Made by a program: the position numbers and the translations under genes
DNA from: Natrinema pellirubrum DSM 15624
Lineage (GTDB): Archaea > Halobacteriota > Halobacteria > Halobacteriales > Natrialbaceae
Length of the DNA: 64,000 bases
Assembly: GCF_000230735.2 (NCBI RefSeq)
Contig: NC_019963.1
Location: forward strand, 62,001 to 126,000
Direction: 5' to 3'
Notes under the pieces: generated by a model
Seen by the model: only the letters and a program-made list of their open reading frames with translations
Told to the model about the DNA's origin: nothing
The model's database searches: none
In this document: positions 16,469-25,857 of the stretch, one piece after another
How the letters are laid out: the number at the start of each line of letters is the position of its first letter
Position numbering within the stretch: the stretch's first letter is position 1

Positions 16469-18736
16469 TTAATCTGCCGGTTGTGCACCTTTAGCTTGTG
16501 ATACACCCGGCAAACTCGGAATGGAGAGATCGACGCGGCGGAGTAGTTGTGCGTTGATTGCGACGATAACAGTACTGAGTGACATCAGGAGCGCACCGAC
16601 TGCTGGCGAGAGTAAGATCCCGATCGGCGCAAGAACACCAGCCGCGAGCGGAATGGCGAAGACGTTGTACCCGGCAGCCCAGACGATATTTTCTTGCATC
16701 TTCCGGTAACTCGCCTTGCTCAACTTCACGAGACGGGCAACGTCCATCGGGTTGTTCTGCACGAGGATGACGTCTGCAGACTGAACAGCGACGTCCGTCC
16801 CGCTTCCAATAGCGATGCCGACGTCCGCCCGAGTCAGCGCGGGCGCGTCGTTGACACCGTCGCCGACCATCGCCACGAGTTTTCCCTGATTCTGTAGCTC
16901 CTGGACCTTCTCGTCTTTGTCTTCGGGCAGTACCTCCGCGAACACCGTATCGATCCCCAGTTCGTCGGCCACCGCATCGGCCACGTCCTGCGAGTCTCCG
17001 GTTAGCATCGCTACTTCGATATCCAGCTCGTGGAGCGCATCGACGACCCGGTAGCTCTCTTCCCTGATCACGTCCGCCATGGCGAAGGCGGCGATCGGCT
17101 CTCCATTTCGAACAACGTACACGACAGTCTGCCCGTTTTCGCCGGCCTGATCGGCGAACCGCTGCAGATCCGACGGAACATTGGTATCAAGGTAGGTTAG
17201 GAGGTTCGGACCGCCGACGTAGACCTCATCACCCGTAACCTGTGCGCGAACTCCTCGACCTTTCATCGCTTCGAAATCTTCCGCCTCAGGAACGCTAACA
17301 CTGCGTTCAGCAGCCGCTTCGCGGATGGCGCGGGCGATCATGTGTTCCGAGTCCCCCTCGACCGCAGCTGCGAGAGCCAGCACCTCTTGTTCGTCGATAT
17401 TGTCTGCGGTTTCTGTACCGACGACGCCGTGTTCGCCCTCAGTGAGCGTCCCGGTCTTGTCGAAGATGATCGCATCCAAGTTTCGCGCTTCTTCCATGGC
17501 GATACGATCTCGCACCAACATCCCGTTTCGGGCGGCCAGCGAGGTGTTGATCGCAACCACGAGCGGAATGGCGAGTCCGAGCGCGTGTGGACACGCGATC
17601 ACGAGGACGGTGACGACTCGCTCGATGACTGCCGCGTCGAACGACACGGCGATCGTCCACGCGATGGCAGTCACAGCCGCCGCGGCCACGGCGACGTAGA
17701 ACAGCCAACCGGCGGCTCGATCGGCGAGGACTTGCGTCTGCGACTTGCTCCCTTGCGCTTCTTCGACGAGACGCATGATCCCCGCCAGGGTCGTCTCCTC
17801 ACCCGTCGCTTCGATGCGGACGCGAAGGCTCCCGTCACCGTTGATGGTCCCGCCGATCACCTCGTCGCCCGGCTCCTTTGAAACCGGCATCGACTCGCCG
17901 GTGATCATCGATTCATTCACGTCCGAGTCTCCCTCCTCAACCACACCGTCCGCGGGGACGCTGGCACCCGGACGGACGAGGACAAGATCTCCTTCGGAAA
18001 GTTCGCTCACCGGGACTTCTTCGGTTTCACCGTCTTCGGTGATTCGTTCGGCGGTGTCGGGCATGAGCTGCGCCAGCTCGTCGAGCGCACTCTGTGCTCG
18101 CCGAACCGATCGCATTTCGATCCAATGGCCCAACAGCATGATGTCGATAAGAGTTACCAGTTCCCAGAAGAACGCTGACTCGGTCGGGAGGACAACACTC
18201 GCCAAACTGTAGACGAATGCGACTGAGATTGCCATCGAGATGAGCGTCATCATCCCAGGTGACCGGTCCTGTAGTTCAGGAGCGGCCATCCGGAGGAAGG
18301 GGACGCCACCGTAGGCGAAGACGATTACCGCGAAGACCGGATTGATCCACTCGCTTCCGGGAAACGCCGGTACGGAAAACCCCAGCCACTCCTGGAGCAT
18401 CTCGCTGTAGAGGAGGACCGGGATCGAGAGTATCGTCGAGACGAAAAACCGACGGCGGAACATCTCTTCGTGGCCCTCGTGCATTCCACCGTGGTCTCCA
18501 TGATCGTGACCGCCTTCGTCATGACCCATTTGATGTCCGTGTTGCTTCTCAATCGCCTGCTCGGCCTCGTCGGCGTCCGTGGCCTCTTCCTCAAGCATCG
18601 ACTGTTCTACTTGAGGTTCTGATTCCCCCTCGCTACCACCAGTCTCGTTGGTTTCGGTGGGTCGTTGATTGTGGTCAGAGTGACCTTCAGACGTATTTTC
18701 ACCGTTCGTCGAGTGATTGTGATCGTGATCGTCCAT
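16469..18736 (-). CDS. copB: CopB-type copper-translocating P1B ATPase
   Basis: The 755-residue protein begins with about 90 residues rich in His and acidic residues ([31 protein letters not shown]), which replace the usual HMA domains. The transport motif is [10 protein letters not shown] (about residue 380), typical of the CopB/P1B-3 subclass. It also has TGES (about 277), DKTGTLT (about 423), SEHMIARAI and VGDGVNDAP. CopB pumps export copper or silver across the membrane. It ends a minus-strand run that includes an SDR, a VKOR-like protein and a GH15 enzyme; the 23-nt gap to the SDR suggests co-transcription. Confidence 0.92.
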   Translation of the reverse strand: MDDHDHNHSTNGENTSEGHSDHNQRPTETNETGGSEGESEPQVEQSMLEEEATDADEAEQAIEKQHGHQMGHDEGGHDHGDHGGMHEGHEEMFRRRFFVSTILSIPVLLYSEMLQEWLGFSVPAFPGSEWINPVFAVIVFAYGGVPFLRMAAPELQDRSPGMMTLISMAISVAFVYSLASVVLPTESAFFWELVTLIDIMLLGHWIEMRSVRRAQSALDELAQLMPDTAERITEDGETEEVPVSELSEGDLVLVRPGASVPADGVVEEGDSDVNESMITGESMPVSKEPGDEVIGGTINGDGSLRVRIEATGEETTLAGIMRLVEEAQGSKSQTQVLADRAAGWLFYVAVAAAAVTAIAWTIAVSFDAAVIERVVTVLVIACPHALGLAIPLVVAINTSLAARNGMLVRDRIAMEEARNLDAIIFDKTGTLTEGEHGVVGTETADNIDEQEVLALAAAVEGDSEHMIARAIREAAAERSVSVPEAEDFEAMKGRGVRAQVTGDEVYVGGPNLLTYLDTNVPSDLQRFADQAGENGQTVVYVVRNGEPIAAFAMADVIREESYRVVDALHELDIEVAMLTGDSQDVADAVADELGIDTVFAEVLPEDKDEKVQELQNQGKLVAMVGDGVNDAPALTRADVGIAIGSGTDVAVQSADVILVQNNPMDVARLVKLSKASYRKMQENIVWAAGYNVFAIPLAAGVLAPIGILLSPAVGALLMSLSTVIVAINAQLLRRVDLSIPSLPGVSQAKGAQPAD

Positions 18737-18759
18737 TGGTCTCTTAGTAAATCCAGTAG

Positions 18760-19824
18760 CTACGGCGATCCGTATGTTGTATTACTATCATTTGTTTCTG
18801 TCTTGGCGTCATTGTCGGGGGAGAGAAGGTATTGACCGAGGATTACGCCCATGACCACTGTTATAAATCCAGTGATCAAGGCGAGCGTTCGTCGATGCAT
18901 CGATATCCAGAGCTGAATACTTCGGTCGTGTGCCCGCTCATCGAACGGCCCGTGTGCACCGTAATCGCCCGCAAGCGGCTCGTGAAGATTGTGTCTTCTA
19001 TCGGGATCTACTGGTTCGTCGGTTTGCTGGGAATCGTATCCGCTTCGCGCGAGGTAGCGATCGAGCCGACGCGGAATTAGCCGGTTGCCGAGGATCGCCT
19101 TTAGCGTCGGCCAGCCGACCCACAGTTCGTCTCGACTGTTATCGACGGCCCAGACGATCGCGCGAGCAGCGACTTCCGGCTGATAGATCGGCGGCACCGG
19201 CTGCGGTTGGCGCGGCAATCGGCTCTTCGTCCACTCGAACTGTGGCGTGTTCATCGCGGGCATCTGCACCATCGACAGTTGGACATCGCAGTCCTCGTGG
19301 AGGAGTTCCGTCCGAACAGATTCAGTGAATCCTTGAATTGCGTGTTTCGCACCACAGTAAGCCGACTGGAGCGGAATGCCACGATAGGCGAGCGCTGATC
19401 CGACCTGGACAATGGTTCCGTCGTCACGGGGCCGCATTCGATCGAGGGCAGTCTGAGTCCCGTGAACGTAGCCCAGATACGTCACTTCGGTGACGCGCTG
19501 ATAGTCAGCGGCGGTCATCTCTGCCGCAGGTGAGAACACGGACACCATCGCGTTGTTCACCCAGACGTCGATCGGACCAAACTCGTTCTCGACCGCTTCT
19601 GCCGCCGCCTCGACTTGGTCGGGATCGGCGACGTCAGTCGGGACGGGTATTGCTTCACCGCCGGCCTGCTCGACATCATCCCGCGCACCTTCGAGTCCGT
19701 CTTCACCCCGAGCAAGGAGACCGATCTTTGCGCCGCGTTCAGCGAACAAGCGAGCAGTTGCTCGACCGACACCGGCCGATGCGCCCGTGATAACGACGAC
19801 TTCGGATTCTTTGGTGACAGACAT
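18760..19824 (-). CDS. SDR-family oxidoreductase with C-terminal membrane anchor
   Basis: The product has 354 residues. The Rossmann motif is [19 protein letters not shown] near residue 14, followed by [10 protein letters not shown] in place of NNAG. The catalytic Ser and YxxxK are in [22 protein letters not shown]. Classical SDRs are about 250 residues. This one has an extra C-terminal region ending in one hydrophobic helix ([20 protein letters not shown]), so it is probably membrane-attached. The substrate is unknown. Its start is 3 nt after the VKOR-like gene, so the two are in one operon. Confidence 0.88.
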   Translation of the reverse strand: MSVTKESEVVVITGASAGVGRATARLFAERGAKIGLLARGEDGLEGARDDVEQAGGEAIPVPTDVADPDQVEAAAEAVENEFGPIDVWVNNAMVSVFSPAAEMTAADYQRVTEVTYLGYVHGTQTALDRMRPRDDGTIVQVGSALAYRGIPLQSAYCGAKHAIQGFTESVRTELLHEDCDVQLSMVQMPAMNTPQFEWTKSRLPRQPQPVPPIYQPEVAARAIVWAVDNSRDELWVGWPTLKAILGNRLIPRRLDRYLARSGYDSQQTDEPVDPDRRHNLHEPLAGDYGAHGPFDERAHDRSIQLWISMHRRTLALITGFITVVMGVILGQYLLSPDNDAKTETNDSNTTYGSP

Positions 19825-19827
19825 GGG

Positions 19828-21339
19828 TTAACTTCCAAGTGGATTCAATTGTTTGATCGATTCGACAGTAGCATAGCGTTCCCAGCCGTCGTAGCGGTCC
19901 ACAATCGGGCCACGGGGAACACTCAGCAGGATCACGAGAACGCCGGCGACGACGGCGTTTACAGCGGCGATCATCGGGACGCCCGAAAGTAACCACGGGA
20001 CGGCAATGATCCACCCGGCCAACGGAACGTTGAGGAACCGAACTGCACGAGCGGGTTCACCCGTTGCGATCACAGTGAACGAGACGATTAGCGAACCGAC
20101 TATGTGACTACTGTCGGCCATGAGGCCCGTCGTACCGAAGATGGTAGGCGAGAGCATGAGCCAGACGCCCAGTACCATCGCACCGAGCAGCGTCCACGGG
20201 ATTGACACTCCCCAGAACGGCTCGCGGATCGGTGAATCGCCAATCGGCCTTGTCGTCGTCTCGTCAACGCCGGATTCTTCTTCTGAGATCGTCCCACCCA
20301 TCCAAAAGGCGGTCCAGAGGCTGTCGCCCTGCCTCATCAGTCGAACGACGTACTGGCTCATCGCAACTACCTCGTCAACCGTCAGCGAAATCATCCATAG
20401 CATACCAAACGCTGACAGGAGGCAAAGGGTGCACCACGTCCCGACCATAACCGGCTGCATGATGACCAATAGTACCTGGACGAAGCCGAGTGGGATCACG
20501 ACGACGCCGAAGAACGCGACCATCCACGGCATCGTTCGCCACCGGCGTCGGTCGCCCATAAAGCCCATCAGGGCCTCGACCGAGTAGGCAACCGCCCCAA
20601 GTCCCGCGTCGGAGACTGGAAACGCCGCAGACACTTGGGACGTGAGGACCCCCTCCGTTCCAGGGTCGTACAGCGGATCCCAGACATTGCCGATGTAGCC
20701 CAGTTGGTAGGCAGCCATGTACCACGATGCGAAAAATCCGAACACTCCGAGCGCGATCAGCGGCGCACGCTGGGCTCCCGTCGAGGGGTTGTACGACCAT
20801 CCCGGCGGGACCGTCGGCCCTTCCATCTCGGACCGCATCACGATCAGGACCGAGAACGTGATGACCATGATCCCGACGAGCGTATAATTAGCGTATGCCG
20901 CGGCTGTCGGTGCCCAAAAAGCGATCGGTGCGAACACCAACCATAGGCCAACGAATCCGTTGGCGTAGTTGGCGTAGCCATTATCCTGATAAATAGTAAG
21001 GCCTGCGAGCGCAATAAGGACAAGTCCGCTTACGTAGCTGTTCCACGTCACCAGCGCGCTTTCGTAGCCCAGTGTTGGCGGGCTCACGAATAGCCAGAAT
21101 CCGAGCGAAATGATGGCGTACTGCGGCCAGATCTCCTTCGTTGGATGAGCGAGCATCATGTCGCCTGGTCGCATCGATGCCCCGTTATCGTCGTTTTCTT
21201 CTCCGTCGTCACCGTTGTTCCCGGCTTGAGCGCTCTTGCCGTCGTTTCCGCGTCCGTCCGTTACCGGGTGCTGCGCTTCCTCGTCATTCGTCCCGGTGTT
21301 CAGTTCTTCGTCCGAGTCGTGGTTTCTATCGTTGGTCAT
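19828..21339 (-). CDS. SPW-repeat / vitamin K epoxide reductase-like membrane protein
   Basis: The 503-residue protein has an acidic disordered N-terminus (about 60 residues). It is followed by an SPW-type membrane region, a central VKOR-like domain with the redox pair WCTLC (about residues 297-302 in MVGTWCTLCLLSAFG), and another SPW-like membrane region (WTLLGAMVLGVWLMLSPTIF). VKOR proteins re-oxidise disulfide carriers outside the membrane. The SPW fusion on both sides is unusual. It overlaps the GH15 gene by 4 nt and precedes the SDR by 3 nt. Confidence 0.8.
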   Translation of the reverse strand: MTNDRNHDSDEELNTGTNDEEAQHPVTDGRGNDGKSAQAGNNGDDGEENDDNGASMRPGDMMLAHPTKEIWPQYAIISLGFWLFVSPPTLGYESALVTWNSYVSGLVLIALAGLTIYQDNGYANYANGFVGLWLVFAPIAFWAPTAAAYANYTLVGIMVITFSVLIVMRSEMEGPTVPPGWSYNPSTGAQRAPLIALGVFGFFASWYMAAYQLGYIGNVWDPLYDPGTEGVLTSQVSAAFPVSDAGLGAVAYSVEALMGFMGDRRRWRTMPWMVAFFGVVVIPLGFVQVLLVIMQPVMVGTWCTLCLLSAFGMLWMISLTVDEVVAMSQYVVRLMRQGDSLWTAFWMGGTISEEESGVDETTTRPIGDSPIREPFWGVSIPWTLLGAMVLGVWLMLSPTIFGTTGLMADSSHIVGSLIVSFTVIATGEPARAVRFLNVPLAGWIIAVPWLLSGVPMIAAVNAVVAGVLVILLSVPRGPIVDRYDGWERYATVESIKQLNPLGS

Positions 21340-23249
21340 TGGATATCTGATCCCTCGTTTTCGTCCGATTCGCGGACGATCTTCCCGCCCAGATCACCAT
21401 CTTTGAGCAAGTCATTGGGCCCGAGTGGATCTGGCGACTCGCCGTTCGAGTCGGTGGCCTTCCCGAGGTAGAGCGCGCTGTTGATGAGCCCGATGTGGCT
21501 GTACGCTTGCGGGAAATTCCCGCGCTGTTCGCCGGTCTCCGGATCTACTGCCTCGGCTAACAGACCAAGCGGGCTGGCGCACTTGAGAATCGACTCGAAG
21601 TAGTCTATCGCCTCGTCAGTCCGCCCCGATAGCGCGAGTGCGGTAACGAGCCAGAACGAACAGACGATGAACGGGCTTGCTTCGCCTGGAAGCCCGTCAT
21701 CGTTTTCGTATCGCCGGACTAATCCATCGTCTGTGGCCAATCGGTCGATCGTTTCGTCAATTGTTCCTTGGACGCGTGGATCCTCGGGCGAGAGGAAGCC
21801 GACAACCGGAACGAGCAGATTCGCCGCGTCGAGCGTCTCGTCATCGTTAAATGACTGTACGAAACTGCCCGTACGCTCACTGTATCCCCGTTCGAGGATT
21901 GCCTCCCGAACGTTCGCACGGCACGCCTGCCAGCGGTCGAGGGGGGCGTTAACGCTGTCGGCCGCATATGCGAGTTTGATCCCGCGGTCAAGCGCTACCC
22001 AACACATCACCTTCGAGTAAACGTACTGTCGGGGGTCATCACGGGGCTCCCATATGCTAGCGTCGGGCTCATCCCACCCCTCGCAGACGTAATCGACGAG
22101 TTTTCGCATCACCTCCCAGTCGGCGGGCGTTATCGGCTCGCCATAGCGGACGCTCTCGTAAATGGCGAGAATCAGCTCGCCGTAGACGTCGAGCTGGTGC
22201 TGGTTCTGGGCTGCGTTACCGATGCGAACGGGTGCCGATCCTCGATATCCCTCAAGGTGACCGAGTACCTGCTCGTCGAGGTCGTTTTCGCCGTGGAGAC
22301 TGTAGAGAGGTTGGATCTCTGCGGGATCGTGGTCCCGGCAGTGATCCAGACATAACTGGAAGTACGAGCGGGCCTCCGTGAGATGGTTGAGTTCGGATAG
22401 CGCTCGGACCGTAAAGGCCGCGTCACGGATCCAGTTAAAACGGTAATCCCAATTTCGTACTCCGCCCACTTCTTCAGGTAACGAGGTCGTCGGGGCTGCA
22501 CACACCGCGCCCGTCTCTCGGTGGATGAGAAGTTTGAGAACGAGCGACGAGCGAACCACGAGGTCGTGCCATGGACCTGCTACGGGACAGTTTGACTCGT
22601 CACAATCGTGAGTCCATTCCTGCCAGTACGTGACGACGTTCTTGAGGGTGGTCTGGTGGCGGGATGGCTCGGGTGGAATCTTCTTGCCGTAGCTCAAAAC
22701 AAGCCAGCGTGTCTCGCCCGGGCTGAGCGTTACTCTCGCGTTCGCTCCGTGACCGTCGGCAGTTCGGCTGAGTGGCAAGTCGCTTGAGAGGACAACCCGG
22801 TCGTTATCGCCGCTTGCGACGATTCCGTCAGCAGTTGATTCAATTTCAGGTACGTCCCGTGCGTAGTCGAAACGCGGCTCGAACTCGATAGATAGCTCGA
22901 TCGGTCCATCGTCACAGCACAATTTTCGATAAATGGCAGACGATGGATCGTCGAAACTGCTTGCTCCGGAGACTGGCATGAAGTCCGTCACCGTCGCACT
23001 CCGACCTGCGGTGGAGAACGTCGTCTCTAGAACATTGGTCCGGTCATAGTACCGCTGAACGGACTCAAATGATTGTGTTGGGCGGACGGCAAAGTAGCCG
23101 CCTCGATCGGAATCGAGTAGCGCGGCGAAAACGCTTGGCGACTCTACGTGAGGTAACGGGCACCAGTCGATCGAGCCGTCACGGCCGACTAAAACGACCG
23201 TGTTTCCATCGCCGATCGCGGCGTATTCTCCGAGCCTTTTATACGTCAT
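21336..23249 (-). CDS. Glycoside hydrolase family 15 protein (glucoamylase/trehalase type)
   Basis: The 637-residue protein matches GH15 from end to end. It has the N-terminal YAAIGDGNTVVLVGRDGSID and WCPLP, the (alpha/alpha)6-barrel motif GGVRNWDYRFNWIRDAAFTV, the conserved IWEPRDDPRQYVYSKVMCWV and the C-terminal SPFIVCSFWLV. GH15 enzymes hydrolyse alpha-1,4 glucans or trehalose using two Glu residues; I cannot tell the substrate. In a haloarchaeon, trehalose metabolism for osmotic or desiccation stress is a reasonable guess. Its stop overlaps the next gene by 4 nt (ATGA). Confidence 0.9.
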   Translation of the reverse strand: MTYKRLGEYAAIGDGNTVVLVGRDGSIDWCPLPHVESPSVFAALLDSDRGGYFAVRPTQSFESVQRYYDRTNVLETTFSTAGRSATVTDFMPVSGASSFDDPSSAIYRKLCCDDGPIELSIEFEPRFDYARDVPEIESTADGIVASGDNDRVVLSSDLPLSRTADGHGANARVTLSPGETRWLVLSYGKKIPPEPSRHQTTLKNVVTYWQEWTHDCDESNCPVAGPWHDLVVRSSLVLKLLIHRETGAVCAAPTTSLPEEVGGVRNWDYRFNWIRDAAFTVRALSELNHLTEARSYFQLCLDHCRDHDPAEIQPLYSLHGENDLDEQVLGHLEGYRGSAPVRIGNAAQNQHQLDVYGELILAIYESVRYGEPITPADWEVMRKLVDYVCEGWDEPDASIWEPRDDPRQYVYSKVMCWVALDRGIKLAYAADSVNAPLDRWQACRANVREAILERGYSERTGSFVQSFNDDETLDAANLLVPVVGFLSPEDPRVQGTIDETIDRLATDDGLVRRYENDDGLPGEASPFIVCSFWLVTALALSGRTDEAIDYFESILKCASPLGLLAEAVDPETGEQRGNFPQAYSHIGLINSALYLGKATDSNGESPDPLGPNDLLKDGDLGGKIVRESDENEGSDIQ

Positions 23250-23329
23250 CTTTAGCTGATCTCGGGGTTGTTTCGCGTACGGATTGATTGCCCGCTGTTG
23301 ATCCGGTGGTTATCGGTGAGTCGAACGCT

Positions 23330-23704
23330 CTATTCGGTAGCCATCTGGAAAGATGGGGTCTGTCCGATGATTGCCGCGACGTATGCATTGTAGCTCCCGA
23401 AGCCCGCTATGATCGTACCCAAAATGACATCGTGCCACAACGGCAGTCCCTCAAGTCTGAGCACGAACGGTTCGACGATGAGCCAGAGACCAAGGACTGT
23501 GACGAGTACAGCTCCGGTCGCACTCAAGGGCCGTCGTCTATCCGCCCTGTCGTAGTTGTAGCCGGCAGCGAGAACGACCATGAGACCGACGAGTACAGCG
23601 TTCCAACGGCTGACCGTTGGCATTTCGAAGATAAACGAACCCACGATCAGCCAGCATCCGAGTACAACGTTGCTGCCGGTAGTATACTTCGCTATTGGCC
23701 CCAT
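23330..23704 (-). CDS. SPW-repeat membrane protein
   Basis: The product has 124 residues with four hydrophobic helices in two similar halves. Each half has the SPW-like beginning NVVLGCWLIVGSFIF or LVTVLGLWLIVEPFVL, followed by RWNAVLVG or LWHDVILG. The repeat family is found in membranes with no proven function. It lies 80 nt upstream of the GH15 gene and may lead that operon. The SPW modules of the next-but-one protein show the same fold, so the two may associate. Confidence 0.8.
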   Translation of the reverse strand: MGPIAKYTTGSNVVLGCWLIVGSFIFEMPTVSRWNAVLVGLMVVLAAGYNYDRADRRRPLSATGAVLVTVLGLWLIVEPFVLRLEGLPLWHDVILGTIIAGFGSYNAYVAAIIGQTPSFQMATE

Positions 23705-23775
23705 CGTCTAGTATTTGTGTGAGGTCGATCGAGAGCTGTTCAATCTTGAAACCACAAATTGCCGCGCTCGGAACC

Positions 23776-24129
23776 CTAGGCCGATGCCATGTTCCGACAG
23801 GTTTCTGCGCACTCGCGGAGGACGTCTGCACAGACCTGACAGTGCTCAGCATCGTGGCGCTCACATTCGTCAGCGCACTCCTCACAAGCGTCAGCAGTGA
23901 TCGCAGCAATATCCGAACTGAATCCGGAATTGCGGGCCATGAAGCGCGCGTGCATAGTCGTCAGGTCAGCGACGTCCCGACAAAGCCGGAGGCACTCGGC
24001 CATCTCCTCCCCATCATCGGCGCACTCGTCAGCGCACCACTCGCATGCCTGAGCGCACTCGAAGCACGCGTCGATACATCGCTGCATCTCATCGTTCTCG
24101 CTCACGTGGTCGATTTCGGTTAGTGCCAT
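23776..24129 (-). CDS. Four-helix Cys-rich copper-binding protein (DUF326 family)
   Basis: The start is the ATG at 24129, which gives 117 residues beginning MALTEIDHVSENDEMQRC. Repeated CxxC and CxxxC spacings run through the helices: CIDACFECAQACEWCADEC, CLRLCRDV, CEECADECERH, CQVCADVLRECAETCR. This Cys pattern is that of the DUF326/Csp-like four-helix bundles, which store Cu(I) in bacteria. It sits at the head of the block that ends with the CopB ATPase, consistent with copper buffering plus export. Confidence 0.85.
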   Translation of the reverse strand: MALTEIDHVSENDEMQRCIDACFECAQACEWCADECADDGEEMAECLRLCRDVADLTTMHARFMARNSGFSSDIAAITADACEECADECERHDAEHCQVCADVLRECAETCRNMASA

Positions 24130-24474
24130 CGCATTTGCCTGCTTGAGGTGAATCCGTTTTGTTATCCATACCCCACACTCAGTGGACGAAATGGTGAGGT
24201 GCACAATCCAGCGAGAGCGGTAGGGTCGTCGTAATCAGTGAGGTTCGGGTTATGCTGGATTACTGCCGCTACGCGCGGTCTGAGCAAGAAGTGACTCCCG
24301 TACCAGCGCAAACCACTAGTGCTGGCACGCTCACACATATTTTCTCATAACCAGATCTCAACGTTGATCTCGTAAGTTCTGTAATACAGTATTAGATCGC
24401 CTCACTGGCAACACGTTTTTACCGGCGCGATTTCATGGTGCGGTTTGACAGGCAGTGATGACGATGGCTACACT

Positions 24475-24795
24475 ATGGTCCACCCTGTTATCCATTACGC
24501 CAGCATTCCCCTCGTAATCATAATTAGTACTGTAGCTGGCGTGTTCGCACTCCTTTCCTGGCGAATATTTCGCAACTCACCGTTCGGAACGGCAATTGCC
24601 CTTCTCACCCTGGGGATGGTTGCAATGGCGGCGTATCACGTGATCCTCCTCGCCACTGAAACGGAGCCTTTCGTCCTCCACGTATTCAGAAGCGCCATCA
24701 ATACGATAATTGCGATATTCATCGGGTTAATGGTGATTCGTCATCGCCAACTTCGGCAGGGTCAAATAACCGGTGATGGTGAATGGGTGGATTAG
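24475..24795 (+). CDS. Small multi-pass membrane protein
   Basis: The product has 106 residues (ATG at 24475; a TTG at 24445 would add ten). Three hydrophobic helices are visible: ASIPLVIIISTVAGVFALLS, FGTAIALLTLGMVAMAAYHV and INTIIAIFIGLMVI. The 3' end overlaps the next gene by 13 nt, so they are coupled. The next gene adds a winged helix, so the pair may form a two-part membrane-linked sensor. No family is recognised. Confidence 0.7.
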   Translation: MVHPVIHYASIPLVIIISTVAGVFALLSWRIFRNSPFGTAIALLTLGMVAMAAYHVILLATETEPFVLHVFRSAINTIIAIFIGLMVIRHRQLRQGQITGDGEWVD

Positions 24796-25364
24796 ATACC
24801 TTCGTTTGGTACAATCTAGTGATTGGACTTGTCGTCACCATGGAAATTTGTTATTTCCTATATTCAGAGTCATCAGTGGCTGAATATCGACGATTCGTGA
24901 TGATCACCGTTGGCGGGTTAGCCCTAGTAACGACCGGAGGGCCGATAACCGAGTTGATCGCACCATCGCTGGTCCACGTCGTTCACGGAGTGGCGGCCCT
25001 ACTAGTTGTTTTTGGACTCTATGATCCTGTGAGAAATGATCTCCGCACTGTAGAATGGTCACAAGTCTTGCTAAGTGATCCGGTTAAACTTAGACATTCG
25101 GCCGGGTGGATGACACCAATGGACGACGAGATTCTTGGTATGTTTTACGATACGGATCTGATTTTATCTCCATCAATTATCGCATTTAACACTGGGTACA
25201 GCAAAAAAGAGGTGAACCGTCGTTTGATCAAATTAGAGAAACACAGGCTCGTGGAGAGGATAGAACGAGGAAAATATCGACTCACAAAATTTGGTGAAGA
25301 ATACCTCCTTGGACACCAGCCTGAGGATGTTGGGACCACTGATGATGTTGGTGTTCCTAAATAG
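24783..25364 (+). CDS. Membrane protein with C-terminal winged helix-turn-helix
   Basis: The product has 193 residues. The first half has three hydrophobic helices (YNLVIGLVVTMEICYFLY, FVMITVGGLALVTTGGPITE, HVVHGVAALLVVFGLY). The C-terminal half is a winged helix (DDEILGMFYDTDLILSPSII, SKKEVNRRLIKLEKHRLVER, RGKYRLTKFGEEYLL) like those of haloarchaeal PhiH/MarR-type regulators. It probably binds DNA from the membrane. It is coupled to the preceding small membrane protein. Confidence 0.8.
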   Translation: MGGLDTFVWYNLVIGLVVTMEICYFLYSESSVAEYRRFVMITVGGLALVTTGGPITELIAPSLVHVVHGVAALLVVFGLYDPVRNDLRTVEWSQVLLSDPVKLRHSAGWMTPMDDEILGMFYDTDLILSPSIIAFNTGYSKKEVNRRLIKLEKHRLVERIERGKYRLTKFGEEYLLGHQPEDVGTTDDVGVPK

Positions 25365-25430
25365 CTTCACTAAGTTTAGACTCCACAGTTCTCAGTTCAC
25401 GAACTCTGAATAGCCGCTAATGATATTTAT

Positions 25431-25619
25431 ATGAATGTTGATGGTCCTATAACTCGAATGAATGATGACTGGACTGGTGAAGAGGTAGTCGCTATCTGCT
25501 CTAACTGTGAGGCCGTCTATCCGGCCATACGTTTCTCTGACGGAGAAATAAGACGCATGGGGAACCTTCCGTATTGCCGATGTGGATGCGGATCGTTCGT
25601 CGAAATTAAAAGCGAATAG
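25431..25619 (+). CDS. Small zinc-ribbon-like protein
   Basis: The product has 62 residues with two Cys knuckles, CSNC and CRCGCG, about 25 residues apart, as in small haloarchaeal zinc-finger proteins. These are widespread and mostly uncharacterised. An ATATTTATATG sequence directly upstream (25423-25433) supplies a TATA-like element. Function is unknown. Confidence 0.65.
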   Translation: MNVDGPITRMNDDWTGEEVVAICSNCEAVYPAIRFSDGEIRRMGNLPYCRCGCGSFVEIKSE

Positions 25620-25661
25620 TGAGCATTTGCATGTAACAGATAGCTCTGGTCACTTTCGGAA

Positions 25662-25838
25662 TTAGGACGTTGAAATTTGACCTAAATAAAACGCCACCAG
25701 TGACACGGTAGTGAGGATCAGCAGCATCAACACCGTTTGTACCGAGAGTCTGTTCGTAAGACCAAGCATCCCAACTACAAATAGAGCCACACCGATCAGC
25801 AGGGTCGCAAATTGGTAAAATCGTAGGATAGTCATTGA
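25662..25838 (-). CDS. Small two-helix membrane protein
   Basis: Starting at the ATG at 25838 gives 58 residues with two hydrophobic helices (FATLLIGVALFVVGMLGLTN and VLMLLILTTVSLVAFYLGQI). The open frame continues upstream into the end of the recombinase gene, but that overlap would be implausible. No family recognised. Confidence 0.5.
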   Translation of the reverse strand, partial: SMTILRFYQFATLLIGVALFVVGMLGLTNRLSVQTVLMLLILTTVSLVAFYLGQISTS

Positions 25839-25857
25839 CCCGATTCGGTTCAGGGAC

